From positions 3,054,501-3,118,500 of the forward strand of contig NC_081811.1 of NCBI RefSeq assembly GCF_030704535.1: 64,000 nucleotides of DNA, written 5' to 3'. The position numbers and the translations under genes are program-made. The DNA comes from Vitis vinifera (lineage: Eukaryota > Streptophyta > Magnoliopsida > Vitales > Vitaceae). A model generated the notes under the pieces. It was given only the letters and a program-made list of their open reading frames with translations. It was not told the DNA's origin and did no database searches. Positions 1-12,759 of the stretch are shown here, piece after piece. Within the stretch, counting starts at the first letter, position 1. The number at the start of each line of letters is the position of its first letter.

Positions 1-518
1 AATAATGACATGAGTTTGGTTGGTCTTCACCTTATATGGTGAATACAATGATGGTCACTTTTGCAAATTGAAACTTAAAGAATGTAAGTGACAATATAAA
101 AAAAATGATATAATAAAAATCAATATAATAACAAATTACAAATAAATAAATAAAAAATAAAGAGGAAAAAAAATATATAAACACAATATTTTACAGCAAT
201 TTGACACAACCCAACTTACATTTACTTTCCTCAAGTTTTCAATCAGGGGACAGATTTTTTAATAAGGTTTCTAACTCAAACCTTCAAGTTTACAATGGAC
301 CATAGTTCCAATCAACTTTCTTGGACTTCTAGCTCCAAATACCCTTTTGGATTATTGTTTTAAATATTCTTTATAACAAAAAATTTCAATATAAAGCATT
401 ATTTTCAAAATTGGATCAGATATTGAACCAAAAAAGTTATCGATTCACCGGTCGAACATGTGATTTAACCGCGGTCAAATCGGTGATATTATAAATATAT
501 AATTTATATTTTAATAAA

Positions 519-520
<2 letters not shown>

Positions 521-579
<59 letters not shown>
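521..579. repeat. (AT)n microsatellite
   Basis: About 29 uninterrupted AT dinucleotides inside the hAT-type element. The partner duplication at 38,135 onwards lacks most of this tract. Confidence 0.9.
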
Positions 580-584
<5 letters not shown>

Positions 585-740
585 TTAATAATATTTTGTA
601 TTTTATATTTGATATGTCAAATTAAATATTAAATGATAAATATAAATATAAATGTATTAATATATTAAATTTTATTAAATAGAACAATATTTAAATATGA
701 GGATATATTCAAGATAAAAAATTATAATATTTAAATTAAT

Positions 741-743
<3 letters not shown>

Positions 744-776
<33 letters not shown>
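744..776. repeat. (AT)n microsatellite
   Basis: An (AT)n run of about 16 repeats. In the related sequences at 13,690 and 38,215 the same position carries TGTG or TATG repeats, so it is a hypermutable site in this element family. Confidence 0.85.
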
Positions 777-781
<5 letters not shown>

Positions 782-3700
782 TTTGTTATTTTAAAATTTT
801 AAAAACTATTATATTAATTAATTTATGTTATTTTTTTATTTATAATTAATAATTATTATACCAATAATGGTAGATATAAATATTTATATTTATTTAAATG
901 TTCTCTATGATAAAAATTTAAAGTAGGATATATACGTATTTTCCATGTTATTGACCAAATAGCTATGTAAGTTGGTGGTCGACCACTCATTATGTAAACC
1001 ACATGTCCTAGGTTTCAATTCCCCTCCATGTGAAGCTTATTTTATTATTACTAAGGCCTAACCTCTCCCACATTGAAATTCTACAAAGCATTTATGTAGC
1101 ATTTATACCTTTACATCATAAGTGAAAGTAAATTGCCATATAATACAATAAATGGGCTTGGAAGAAAGTGAGAAATGAGCTAGAAAATTGTGGAAACCAG
1201 GGTGGAATTTGGTTAAACCATAATTGACTAGTTCATGAGAAATTGGATAGTTTGTCTGGTTTGGCGATTGAATTGTCGATTTATTTTGTCCAACGACGGT
1301 CCATTTCACTAGATCAGACCAAAAAAGCCATCAGTCGATGGTTAAACCGGCCGGTTCGGTCCATTTTTCAAAACAATAAAATTAAGGTTGAATGATACAT
1401 TAAAATAAAATGCAAGTTTAAAAGTAAATGCATATCTAAAAACACTCTCTTGGTGCTTCAATTATATTAAAAAATAATTTAGAGCTCTTTCTCGTTCAAA
1501 GAAGAGTTGAGAGCCACTAGATATAATTTGAGTACTAATTGACCAACCAATAGATTAACTACTAATCATCAAGGTTACCATTTCCTAACAAACTCAACTG
1601 ATTGAGACTTAGTTTAACCTAGTTGAATCAAGGTTATGCCAATGATTGGAGCCAAAATATGTGCTCCAATGGCACATATATAATATAATTTATACAATAT
1701 AAAAAGCTCAAATCATCAAACTTAACTTAAATTGATGCTAAAATCCTAACTATGGATCTAACTTCCCTTTTTGAACCTAATTCCAAATCTAAGGGGTGAA
1801 AAGAATGCTTAGTACAAATTTCATTCTCAACCAAGGGAGTAGAAAAGGTTAAATATACATAAATGAGAGACTTCAGACTCTTGAACCATAAATAGTCCGA
1901 ATAAGAGCATAATGAAAAAACAATAGGCATGAGATACTAGTAACGAATGTTATGAAGTGAGATAGAAGGAAATAAATCATAATGAAGGAAGTTTGAAGCA
2001 AATACAATCAAATTCACATGGAAATTAGGAACTCAAAATTTGGCTATAACAAGCACTCTAAATTTGAGGTGAAATTTGGAGGACTTCCCAAAGTCATTTT
2101 TAAGCATGTTATGTATCATTTCGAAGTTTGGGAAGTCAAGAGTCTAACACTTCAAATGATGTGCAAATTAGAACTGAAATGAGGAAGTTATGTGCATTAG
2201 AAGTGAAATAGTAGTAGGTAAGTTCAAAATTCATAGTGAATTTTGAACTCACCATGGTGATTTCAAATTGGAACTTTTCATCCATTTATGAGCTCAAAAT
2301 TGATTTGGAACTCACCTCAATTTTGAATTCAACAGTTGGTGATTGAGTTATAGCTCTAAAACATACTAAAAATGAGTTTCAAATGCCTTAATCTAATTCA
2401 AAATGCATTTTACTCATTTAGAACTCATAATATTTAGAGTTTTTTTAGGTTGTTTATAATTTTTCTTTGTAATAAGTGGCCAATGGAAGTGTATCACATG
2501 TTAGGTTATTGAATTTATTAAAATTTTTTACTTCTAGGTTTTGAAGGAGGAAGAGAAAAAGATAGAGTGTAGGAAGTGAATCTCCTCTTAAAAGTCTTTA
2601 ATAGAGTTTAAGGTTTTCTTTTCTTTTTCAATCTTTCTATTTTATTTTCTCGGCAACCAAACATGGGTTGTAAGAAGAAGCCCTCCATCATGTTTGGCTA
2701 ACTTGATTAATCCAAATATGCTAACATGATGAAGGTGAAGAATCCAAAAAAAAAAAAAAGCAATAACACGACAAAGTATGATTTTCTTTATGTTTTCAAG
2801 ATTTAATTGATAAGAATAAATCTTTTACGTGAGTTCACTGTAGATAAATTACAAATGATTCTTATCAAGATAGTAGTGATTATTGAGAAGACATTGATCA
2901 CTAATTACTATAATTTGATCTTACTATTAACGAATTTAAGGGTCAAATCTACAAAGATGGATATAGCCTTTGATTGAATAAAACTGAAAATCAAAATTGA
3001 CTAGCACCTATCATTGTGAGTTTGTATTGGGGATTGATACAGTAGATTATTACCCGTTACTAGTGATTTTTGGTAACTTCTAATCTTTAGTTATCCTAGT
3101 CTTTTTTATCCTTATTTTTTCTTAAAACAAAGATACAAGGAGTTGGAAATGTCAAAAAGTCAAACTTTGAACCAATAATTAATTTTTATTCTCATTCACT
3201 TGATGGTTTTAGAAATATGTTTTAAAAAAGAAAAAAAACTAAGTTTTGGATGTAACATTAATCTTAGGATTCAATTTGGTTGTGGATTGACTTTGATCTT
3301 ACACCCTAGATTTTATAATGCTATCCTTCTAAGGATTTGACCTTAGATTATGAAACTCTCTGGAACATTCCTTTTTTAATTTGATTTAGTTCATTTAATA
3401 TTCAAGAAATCTTTATTGATATTTTATCCCTATTTATTTAAATTATGATTTTATTATCTTAAACAAATAATTAATCTTTTTAATCTAAAAACAAATAAAC
3501 ACGTTAGAGATAATTCCAAAGGATGACACCCCAAAATATTATCAAGCCATGGTAATTCTATCTCTGGTTTTTCTTAGCTAGAGTTATCAAGTATTTAGGT
3601 TTTAGTATTTTATTTTCAATAAAGTTGAGCATTTTTGCTCTCCTCAATTAGTTGAGTCTAACCGCATTAACCGGTTCTCTTGTACCTCAATGGATTGCAC

Positions 3701-4200
3701 ATTTTTCAGATTGAATTAAGGTTGGTAAACCTCGATTAATAGCTCCTCAATCTTTCAAACCTTTAAAAATATTTTACTCACATTAAAACTTAGATTTTTC
3801 CTTACATCAATTTTTTTCATCTAATTTATAAAAGAATGCAAAACAATTTAGTACTTTAATGACTTTAGGTGTTTAAGTAAAAATGAAATGTAATATGAAT
3901 TAATAGGCCAATAACTTTACAAAGGGATTCTATAAAAATTATCTTTAAATACCATTTTTTAAGGTATTATCCTTATTATTGATTTTTTTTTTCTACTTGA
4001 TAATTGCTTTTATGGAAATTTTCTTACCTAAGCACCCTTGGGATAAATCATTGGTTTTCAACTTTGTTATGTTATCATCAAAATCAAAATTAACTTCCTT
4101 AGTTTTATAGCATGTTGTACTACTAAGCTAATAGCCCGTTGTGTAGGCCTCCCACCAAGGGATCAACTATGCTAAAAGTAAGAAGAAACACATCCTTCTC

Positions 4201-5465
4201 TATTAGCCTAAGGGTTTCCCTAAGTATGTTTTGATGATAACAAATCATGGTTAGTTTGCTAATGATCAAAAATCAAGTTAAGTTTTAAGAGTTAATCAAG
4301 AAAATCAAATGAAAAATCAAAGTGAATCATAAAGGATCCATGGAGAGCAAGATCAAGTATATATGAAGACCCATCAAGCTTAGGAACCCTACGTAAGATA
4401 AGTACTTGAGTGCACCTAGTATTTCTTTTTAAGAATGCATCTTTTCCATGCTCGTTTTAAGCCTTAAAAATCATATTTTTATAAACTCGATTATTGATCT
4501 AAAAACCTTAGGCAAAACTACTTAAATTTGTTTTATAAAAGTATTTAAAGATGTTGTCTAAGTGTTAAAAAAAAATGAAATTGAAAAAGATAGGTTTTGA
4601 GTTAAAAATGTCCAACCGATTGAAAATGAGTTGAACCAACTCGACCGGTTAAGGAATTGGTCAATTAGTTTAATTTCTTGGTCAAGGAGTGCAAAAACTT
4701 TCTCTTTCTTTCAAAATGATTGCTCTCCTAAACGAGAGAAACCTTTTCCTAGTCGATGGTATCTTATTTCTCAGTTGAGGTTTAGAGGAGTCCTAACGGT
4801 CACCTATCAAGCATTAAATGTCCAACAGCTAGTCAATCGATGTCGAACCGGAGCTTAACTGGGAAAGGCCTATTGGTGAACCTTATGGTGTTCGAGGTTA
4901 TAAACCTATAAATAAAGAGATCTCATTCATTCATGATATAGAGAATACTTGCATTCAACTCTCTATCTACTTGTTTCTCACATTAAAAGCTCTTTTTCAT
5001 TCTTTAGTGTAATAAACTTTCATTTGCAAATCATGCTTGGCGCACCTTTGTTTTCATCCTAGTTTCTTTTGTACTTGCAAATTAACTGTACTAGGATTGA
5101 GTGATTCCAAATTCTCTTGATTAAAGTAAGGTTGAGTGTTTAATCTTCAAGTTGGGGGTAAACTTGAATGGTTTATAGTGCCTATTAGAGTCGTGCATCC
5201 AATTGTAAGAGCATAGAAGCTTGGTTAAAGCTTCACACTAATTGAACGCTCACTTGGAAGGAGTTTAAGGAGAAATGAACATAGGCGAGAATTGTCGAAC
5301 CACTACAAACCATGTTTGCAATTTCTCTTACTTTTGTGTTTTTACTTTTATTGTTCTTTTAATTGTTACTTAGGAGTAGTTTTCAAAAAAGTTTTTAAAA
5401 TTCAATTTACCCTCCCTTTTGACTATTTTTCTTAGTGAATTAGCCTTTAATTCACATTTTCTTTT
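4201..5465. mobile_element. Degenerate solo-LTR-like element
   Basis: This begins TATTAGCCTAAGGGTTTCCC and runs through the same landmarks as the cleaner elements at 5,620 and 38,887: ACAAATCATGGTTA near the left end, a GTCGA-rich centre, GAACCACTA about 150 bases from the right end, and a TTCA..ACCCTCCC motif close to the end. No internal retrotransposon region follows, so it looks like an old solo LTR. The right boundary is approximate and I found no convincing target duplication. Confidence 0.5.
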
Positions 5466-5619
5466 CTTTTTTAGTTCATGACCATGTAAGAAGGACACGA
5501 GGAAGTAGAAAAAGATCTTATCAACTTGTTTCGATTCAAAATAATAACCACATGAGCTTAGCCTTACTTCACCTTTGAGAAACGAAAGAAGACATTTCAA
5601 AAAAGTACATATTTATCTT

Positions 5620-6832
5620 TGTTAGCCCAAGGGTTCTCCTAATCATGTTTTTATAATAACAAATCATGGTTAAGTTGTTAATTGGTTTGAATTATAAAGA
5701 ATTTCAAGTGTTAGTTGGAAAATTCATCAAAGTACCTAATTGATGCAAGATCAAGACAATTGGAAGAACCTTTAATCATAGAAAACATATGTAAGATGAA
5801 TGCATAGGTGCACTTAGGATTTTCATATATTTTCATGCATCTTTAAAAACTCGATTTATGCATTAGAGTTGCATTTCCATCAAAACCCGAGTTTTATCAA
5901 ATGAACCTTAGAAAAATCATTTCAAAATCGACATATTAGTTTACCTAAAGACCTTGTCTAAGTATTAGAAGTGAAAAGAATAGAAAAAGATAGGTTTACA
6001 GACCAAAAATGGTGAACCAGTCGAAGCACTAGCCAACCGGCTCAACCAGTTAGTGTATCAGTCAATCGGTTACACCTTTCCGGTTGAGAGATGCAAAAAA
6101 ATTTCTCTATCTTCTAATAGTCTTGCATTCCCGATCGAGAGATATGCATTCCCAATAGAGGTCTGATCAAGGACCGATCGAGGCCTAACGATCACTTTCT
6201 ATGCATTTATTGCCCAATGGCTAGTCAATCAGTTGACCCCCGACTCTTTGAGGCTAATTTTTGACATTTTTGGCTTTCAAAGCTAGAAACCTCTAAATTG
6301 AGAATTCTACTTCATTTATGAGTAAGAGAATACCTACATTTATTTGTATACTTACTTGTTCTTACCTCAATAACTCTCATTCTTTCTTTGGTGCATTAAA
6401 TCTTTATTTGCATATGCTTTAGTACACCCTTGTAATTCATCCTAGCATTTGAGTTGTATTTAAGCTTTTGTTGAGTTAGGTTGAGATATTTGAATTTGTT
6501 ATTTGAGTGTTATAAGCTTCAAGTGAGTAGAGACTTGAAGAGATTGTGTAAAAACTCATTGAAGTCAGAATCCAAGTGTAAAGATGCTAGAAGCTTGGTT
6601 GAAGCTTCAAGTATAGTGAAACCTTCACTCGGTTAAGAGCTTGAAGAGAATGGACGTAAGCAAGGGGTGTCAAACCACTATAAAATTTGAGTTTACTTCC
6701 TCTAACCTTATCTCTTTATATTTGTGTTTTCTTTGCTTGAATTTGTTATGATTGAAAAATACAAAAAATTAAAACTCAATTCACCCCTCATCTCGGGTGT
6801 TTTCTTCATTAAAATTATCCTTTATTTTCTTA
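5620..6832. mobile_element. Solo LTR, TGTTAGCCC family
   Basis: The element starts TGTTAGCCCAAGGG and ends about 50 bases after a TTCACCCCTC motif. It is flanked by the 5-bp direct repeat ATCTT (5,615-5,619 and 6,833-6,837), as expected for integration of an LTR element. Length is about 1.2 kb. No gag or pol lies next to it, so it is most simply a solo LTR left by recombination. The terminal CA has become TA. The related element at 38,887-40,066 ends in CA. Confidence 0.7.
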
Positions 6833-6837
6833 ATCTT

Positions 6838-7584
6838 AATATTTAAAAATCACTTTTAGAAAATTTAAAATTTGAGATTTATATACTTTAATTTTTTTAA
6901 ATAGTTTTAAAACTATTACATTTTCAATATAAGCATTTAAAATTTTTTATATCTTATATAAAAGTTATTACTATTTTCTAATTTTAAAAATGGAAAATAG
7001 GAATGACATTCAAATGAAAACTAAGTAATTTGATGTATTTTAAAGTAAAGAATAACAAAATAAAATAAAATAAAAGTAAATTTAGTTTTATTATGAGAAA
7101 AAAACAAGAATGGATGTTATCGAAGTTAAAAAATAAAAAGATAATAGAGAAAAAAATTCTATTAAGAGAAAATTAAAATTAAAATTTTTATTATGGTAAA
7201 ATTATTTTTAAATAGGTAAAGTCAAGCAGCTTTAAAATTTCTAATTTTAAAGCAGTTCAATTCAAGATTTAAGTTAAAAAATACAAATTGGGTTTAATTT
7301 TGAATTTGGTTTTTGAATTAAAAGAAAATTTTAAAGGGAGCGGTTTTTTTTTCCTCCAAAAAAATTCTTTTAACCTATTTTTTTTCTTTAAAAAATTATT
7401 ATTTTTAATGAACGGTGGCTTTGGGCCACAAAAAAGGCCTAAACGGCCCACCCCAACCCAAGAAGGCTTTGGGTATTTTCTCGCATTTTCTTAGAGCTCA
7501 TTTTCAAGAAAAGTCAGAGAAAAAGGGTTTAAGTCAAAGGTTTATCCATCGAAATGTTTCCAGTCAATTCACTTACAAATTTCA
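6838..7584. other. AT-rich intergenic stretch, no gene recognised
   Basis: Low-complexity A/T sequence with one GC-richer patch near 7,420-7,470 that contains GGGCC words. Overlapping open frames on both strands around 7,270-7,610 show no recognisable domain and are biased towards K, F, N and L, as expected from A/T runs. Confidence 0.5.
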
Positions 7585-8047
7585 ATCTCTTGGCGGTTTG
7601 ATTTTATGAATTAGTAAAGGAGATTATGAGTGTCTTTTTTTACAATTTATTTTCCAAATTTAGAAGAAAACGCAGTAAAGAAACCAATAATTTGTTTTTC
7701 AAGTTTTGCATTTTCTAAATTTATGATATTTTTTTGGTATTAATTAAAAGATATATTTTGAAGAGCTCACTTCCAATTATGAGCTCTCACCATCGCCATT
7801 ATCATTGGCCTTCAAAACAATCAAGACGTACTTGAAGAGAGGGATGAGGGTGAGGGTGAGGGTGTAGAAGATGAGAGAAAGAACCCCCAGAATATCATCA
7901 TTATCTTTGACACCATCAGTGAGAGTGCTTGCAAATGAGTACAAAGGCGAAGTGCCAATCTCCCCATACACTATTCCAATGCTCTGAAACGCCAGGTGCA
8001 GTATCACAGACCAGTCCTTGGTATCCTTCAAAACAGAAATTCAAAAG

Positions 8048-8104
<57 letters not shown>

Positions 8105-8600
8105 CTTTTTCCCAATTGCCATGCATGCAGATACATAATAACAAGAAAATGATATCAGGAAGGGGGGGGTGCAGACCCTGGAGCTATGGTGGCTTTGGCC
8201 ATGGACAGTCCCGGTCTCCATGTCTAAGGAGTCCATACGACGTAGTTCTCCCCATAAGAGTTTCTTTGATTTGAGGCCTTGAACATGGGTCTCGTCAGGG
8301 CTGTTTACTACATCAGAAGACATTTTCTATGATCTATGATCTGAAAAGGCTTTTAATCAAACTACTTTCTGGATGGTTTGCAGAAGGTGGAGAGGCGCCC
8401 ATTAAAGGCACAGAAAGGTCTGAAAAGAGTGACGAAGAAACGTGAAGTTCAAGGTGGGAGATGTTGATGGGCAACTAAATTTTATGCTTCTGGGTAGACA
8501 ATGGCGCGGTTTGATTTTATGAATTAGTAAACGAGATTATGAGTGTTCTTTTTTACAATTTATTTTTCAAATTTAGTAGAAAACGTGTCATCTAATTGAA
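7585..8600 (-). pseudogene. HAK/KUP transporter fragment: 5' flank, exon 1 and exon 2 only
   Basis: Exon 1 (8,323 down to 8,177, 147 nt, starting [13 protein letters not shown]) and exon 2 (8,025 to 7,791) match the first two exons of the intact copies at 44-62 kb, with the same splice sites. Exon 2 has diverged: the conserved GDIGTSPLY reads [14 protein letters not shown] reads SFAST, and a 6-bp duplication of GGGTGA adds two residues after FYTLT. Exons 3-8 are absent. Immediately beyond exon 2, at about 7,585-7,775, a second piece of transporter upstream flank is joined, so two copies were fused by deletion. Intron 1 holds a long (AT)n tract. The upstream flank at 8,324-8,600 keeps the TTTAAAGG-type core seen in the intact genes. 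Confidence 0.85.
8050..8101. repeat. (AT)n microsatellite in intron 1 of the transporter fragment
   Basis: About 26 AT repeats within the intron between exons 2 and 1. The intact copies lack this tract at the same position and carry short A-rich runs instead. Confidence 0.9.
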
Positions 8601-8883
8601 TTTATTTCTTGATTGATCTCAGAAACAGCAGGCCTCTGTGTCCAAAAATGACGTTTGCATTAGCACAAGTAGACGTGAGTCTGTGACCAGGCCTCTCTGT
8701 ACAAAAATAAGACTGTGCAAACACTTAGAGCTCAGCACAAACAGCTGATTAAGAAAGCAGAGAAAGCAGAGAGTAGCAATGGTATCTTCAAATTTTGCCA
8801 TGCTTTCATTACTTCTCATCAGCTTGAGGGACAGCTTCAGATGCTTTTGCTTTTAAAAATAGAGAGGTTGTTCTCCGAATCTT

Positions 8884-8929
8884 GTTTTTATTTTTATTTT
8901 TATTTTTATTTTTATTTTTATTTTTATTT
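8884..8929. repeat. TTTTTA hexamer tandem repeat
   Basis: Eight or so repeats of TTTTTA in tandem. They explain the run of alternating F and Y in the overlapping open frame, which is not a gene. Confidence 0.85.
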
Positions 8930-9274
8930 AAGTTATAACTTCAAAACAATTGCCAAACATGTAAAAAAAAAAAATTTTAAAGTTGTTTTCTATTTTTTAA
9001 AAACCGTTTTTAAAAATTTCAACAAACATGCTCTTAATCTTACATAATGTTTTCAATTTAAAATTGTATTTGTACTGTTTTATTTTTTTAATTACTATAT
9101 ATTATTTTGAAAATTAGATCGGACCCAACTGATCGATCGGTGGACTTTCCGATTTGGTCCTCTCTATTAAATCAGACATTTGAACCAGCCCCAAAACCGT
9201 TGAACCAACGGTTAAACCGGTGAACTGCCTGAATTGGGTGATTCCATATGACTTGAACGATTCAATATTTTTTG

Positions 9275-9755
9275 AATGTGGGAATGATTTATGAGCTTTG
9301 AAACATGGGGAAGGAGATGATCAACAAAATGTCTCATTAGTATCAAGTGATAAGGCTGCTTGTAGCTAGCTAGCATAGCTAAAAAAATTGTAGCAAGAGT
9401 AATTCTCTTCTCAAGCATGTACAGCTAAAATTCAACCAGAAAGGCTTAGTTACAAGAAAGAAGTTTGTAGTAAAGGTATAGATATGGAATGGGAATTTAT
9501 ATACATATATATAAATCCTCATTCATATAAATCCCCATTCCATATCTATACCTTTACTACAAACTTCTTTCTTGTAACTAAGCCTTTCGGGTTGAATTTT
9601 GGCTATACATGCTTGAGAAGAGAAGTACTCTTGCTACAATTTTTTTAGCTATTCTAGCTAGCTACAAGTAGCCTTGTCACTTGATACTAATGAGACATTT
9701 TGTTGATCATCGCCTTCCCCATGTTTCAAAGCTCATAAATCATTCCCACTTTTAG
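9275..9755. repeat. Large inverted repeat of transporter 3'-flank sequence
   Basis: The left arm (about 9,275-9,495) and right arm (about 9,530-9,752) are near-perfect reverse complements of roughly 220 bases, with an AT-rich spacer of some 35 bases centred near 9,512. Paired landmarks include ATGATTTATGAGC with GCTCATAAATCAT at the outer ends, and GTAGTAAAGGTATAGATATG with its complement near the centre. The right arm is the normal 3' end and flank of a transporter gene, as seen at 57,420-57,640. The left arm is a second copy in opposite orientation, cut off at about 9,275 by a hAT-element fragment. Confidence 0.85.
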
Positions 9756-10234
9756 CATACGTTTGTATGGAATGTCAAACACCTTCTTTGTCTGTCTCAA
9801 ATTCTGCTTTAAGATATTTTAGCCAACATTTATTAGAACATTTTTTCCTAATTTGGAGCCCTTCTCCGCCATCACCTCGATCATTCTCACCAATCAAGTG
9901 TACCCCACCCGCTCGTGTCGCTATGTTAGTTGCTTCAATATCTTTGTCAACATCGTCTTGGTGCCTTTCTTCATCAATTTGATTTGATTCTTCACTCTCA
10001 TTCTCACCATCAATCGACCCATCTTGCAGCTCTCTAGAAACCATGTCTTGTGTTAATGTCAAGGTCATCATCATTTTTTCTCTTATAAACTCCTTCAATC
10101 TTTCAACCAACAATCTCTCAAAAGGCTCTTCCTTGCACGTCAGTGTACCCATACCTCACCACACACCAAAACACAAAGATCGTCTGGGTCTACCCTGCGG
10201 AAGAAGAATCGTCCCTCCATTGAAACCTTGCTTA
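9725..10234 (-). pseudogene. HAK/KUP C-terminal exon fragment, array unit 1
   Basis: This matches the 3' part of transporter exon 8, including the stop codon region (reverse complement of TCAAAGCTCATAAATCATTC) and the acidic variable segment followed by IGENDRGDGGEGLQIRKKC-like sequence. It has lost the reading frame of the intact genes in places. At its 5' side the match breaks off at CCTTGCTTA, where intact copies continue into GGGGAGAGACTTG. The same breakpoint is shared by the other three units, so they derive from one rearranged ancestor. Confidence 0.8.
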
Positions 10235-10751
10235 AAACTCACCTAAAGGATTTGATATTAGGTAAAAGCCCAACCCAAACAACCCTTAATGTGTCATACC
10301 TTAATTTATGTGTTCTCAAGACCTACAACCTAGCAAAACACATAGAAGGCCACTTAGGTTGCATGCACTTTATCACTTAAAATGAAAATAAAAAAATGTA
10401 TATGTTTCTAAAATATTTATATTATTAAAAAATAATATAATATTTTCTAAAATTCTAAAATTAGTTAAAATTAAATAATTAATTTTTCTTCATTTTGAAT
10501 ATATTAACGTTTAAATATTATACATATTTCATTTAATAAAATTCAAAATAATAATATATTTATACTTATTTTTTATAATATCAAAGATAAAATTTTATTA
10601 TTATTAATAATTTATTTATTTATTTAAATTTTTAATTCTTTTAAATTTTAATAATATAAATTATATATTTATGACATCATCAATTCGACTAGACCATCGA
10701 TCTGATTACTAAACCATGAACCATAACTTTTTCGATTTAAAGACCAATCTC

Positions 10752-11208
10752 TATCTATCTCAAATTCTTCTTCAAGATATTGTAGCTAACATTTATCAAA
10801 ACATTTTCTCCTAATCTAGAGCCCTTCTTCACTATCACCTCAATTTCATCGATCAAGTGCACCACACGCGGTCCTGCCGCTCTGTCAATTGCTTAAATAT
10901 CTTTGTCAACATCCTTTTGGCGCATTTCTTCATCAATTTGCTTTGATTATTTGCTCTCATTCTCACCATCAATCAACCCATCTTGTAGCTCTCCAAAAAC
11001 CATGTCTCCATTACTGTGTTTTAATGTCGGGGTCATCATCATCTCTTCTCTTATGAACTCCTTCATTCTTCCAACCATCAATCTCTCAAAAAGTTCTTCC
11101 TTGAATCACACGTCGGTGTACCCATACCTCACCACACACCATAACACATAAGATCATCTAGGTCTACCATGCGGAAGAGGAATCATTCCTCCATTGGAAC
11201 CTTGCTTA
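10752..11208 (-). pseudogene. HAK/KUP C-terminal exon fragment, array unit 2
   Basis: About 455 bp of exon 8, from the variable acidic tail back to the FERLLVE segment and the RCVVRYGY region. The CCTTGCTTA junction is the same as in unit 1. It has several substitutions that break the frame, lacks the stop-proximal end, and cannot encode a transporter. Confidence 0.75.
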
Positions 11209-11749
11209 AAAGTCAAACCTAAACACCCTCTCATGTGTCATACCTTAATTTAAGGTGTTGTAGAAGTGGCTTGTTGAGTTACCAATTAGGTTTCATGATT
11301 TTAAGGATTGGAACTCAAGACCTAAGACCGAGCAAAACACATAGAAAACCACTTAGGCTACGTGCACTTTATCACTTAAAATGCAAATAAAAAAAATGTA
11401 TATGTTTCTAAAATATTTATAATATTAAAAAAATAATATTATATTTTCTAAAATTCTAAAATTGGTTAAAATTAAATAATTAATTTTTCTTCATTTTGAA
11501 TATATTGACATTTAAATATTATACATATTTCATTTAATAAAATTCAAAATACTAATATATTTATACTTATTTTTTATAATATCAAAGATAAAAATATAAT
11601 ATTATTCATTATTTATTTATTTATATATTTTTAAATTTTTATTATTTTTAATTTTAATAATATAAATTTTTTATATATGACATCATCGGTTCGACTAAAC
11701 CACCCGTCTGATTACTAAACCATGAACCATAACTTTTTTGGTTGAATGA

Positions 11750-12196
11750 CCAATCTCTGTTTGTCTCAAATTCTTCTTCAAGATATTGTATCCAACATTT
11801 ATCAAAACATTTTTTCCTAATTTGGAGCCCTTCTTCGCCATTACCTCAATCACACCTGCTCATGCCGCTTTGTCAATTGCTTCATTATCTTTGTCAACAT
11901 CCTTTTGCCGCATTTTTTCATCAATTTGCTTTGATTCTTCGCTCTCATTCTCACCATCAATCAACCCATCTTGCAGCTCTCTAGAAACCATGTCTCCATT
12001 ACTATGTGTTAATGTCGGGGTCATCATCATCTCTTCTCTTATGAACTCCTTCAATCTTTCAATCAGCAATCTCTCAAAAGGCTCTTACTCGAATCTCACG
12101 TCGGTGTACCCATACCTCACCACACACCGGAACACGTAAAGATCATCTGGGTCTACCTTGCGGAAGAGGAATCCTTCCTTCATTGGCACCTTGATT
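11750..12196 (-). pseudogene. HAK/KUP C-terminal exon fragment, array unit 3
   Basis: Same extent as unit 2. A minus-strand frame of 69 codons covering [20 protein letters not shown] and the acidic tail remains open, which shows how recently the unit derived from a coding copy. Both ends are the shared hybrid junctions. Confidence 0.75.
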
Positions 12197-12759
12197 AAAA
12201 CTCACCTAAAGGATTTGATATTAGGTAAAAGTCCAACCCAAACACCCTTTTATGTGTCATACCTTAATTTACGTGTTGTAGAAATGGCTTGTTGAGTTAG
12301 CAATCCACATCCCACGTAGGATTCATGATTTTAAGGATTTGAACTCAAGACCTACAATCAAGCAAAACACATAGAAGACCACTTAGGTTGCATGCACTTT
12401 ATATGTTTCTAAAATATTTATAATATTAAAAAATAATATTATATTTTCTAAAATTCTAAAATTAGTTAAAATTAAATAATTAATTTTTCTTCATTTTGAA
12501 TATATTGACATTTAAATATTATACATATTTCATTTAATAAAATTCAAAATACTTAACATATTTATACTTATTTTTTATAATATCAAAGATAAAAATATAA
12601 TATTATTCATTATTTATTTGTTTATATATTTTTAAATTTTTTATTCTTTTTAATTTTAATAATATAAATTTTATATATATGACGTCATCAGTTCGACTAG
12701 ACCACCGATCTAATTACTGAACCATGAACCATAACTTTTTTTGGTTTAATGACCAATTT

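Larger units (their letters stand above)
395..1378. mobile_element. hAT-type non-autonomous element (copy 1)
   Basis: The ends are imperfect inverted repeats: the left end begins CATTATTTTCAAAATTGG and the right end, read on the minus strand, is TATTGTTTTGAAAAATGG. The subterminal sequence is rich in GGTTCAACCGG-like words, as in the better preserved relative at 36,674-37,563. The interior is AT-rich with two long (AT)n tracts and no coding sequence. Target duplication is not clear here, so the family assignment rests on similarity to the 36,674 copy. Confidence 0.5.
1..4015. repeat. Segmental duplication, left copy (partner 37,733-43,900)
   Basis: The sequence from base 1 matches the sequence from about 37,733 almost continuously, sharing long stretches of non-coding DNA with scattered substitutions and small indels. 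Matching blocks are 1-395 with 37,733-38,135, about 1,380-1,475 with 38,768-38,886, about 1,475-2,305 with 40,072-40,884, and 2,306-4,015 with 42,222-43,900. This copy lacks the two solo LTRs found in the right copy, so it preserves both empty target sites. I see no coding region in it: the short open frames are not conserved between copies. A third, partial copy lies at about 13,685-14,460. Confidence 0.85.

Noticed and set aside
4631-4858. A 75-codon plus-strand frame and similar short frames within the solo LTRs.
   Set aside because: They fall within LTR sequence, are not conserved between LTR copies, and show no domain.
7269-7609. Overlapping open frames on both strands with K/F/N-rich translations.
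   Set aside because: Low-complexity A/T DNA. There are no homologous features and no splice structure.
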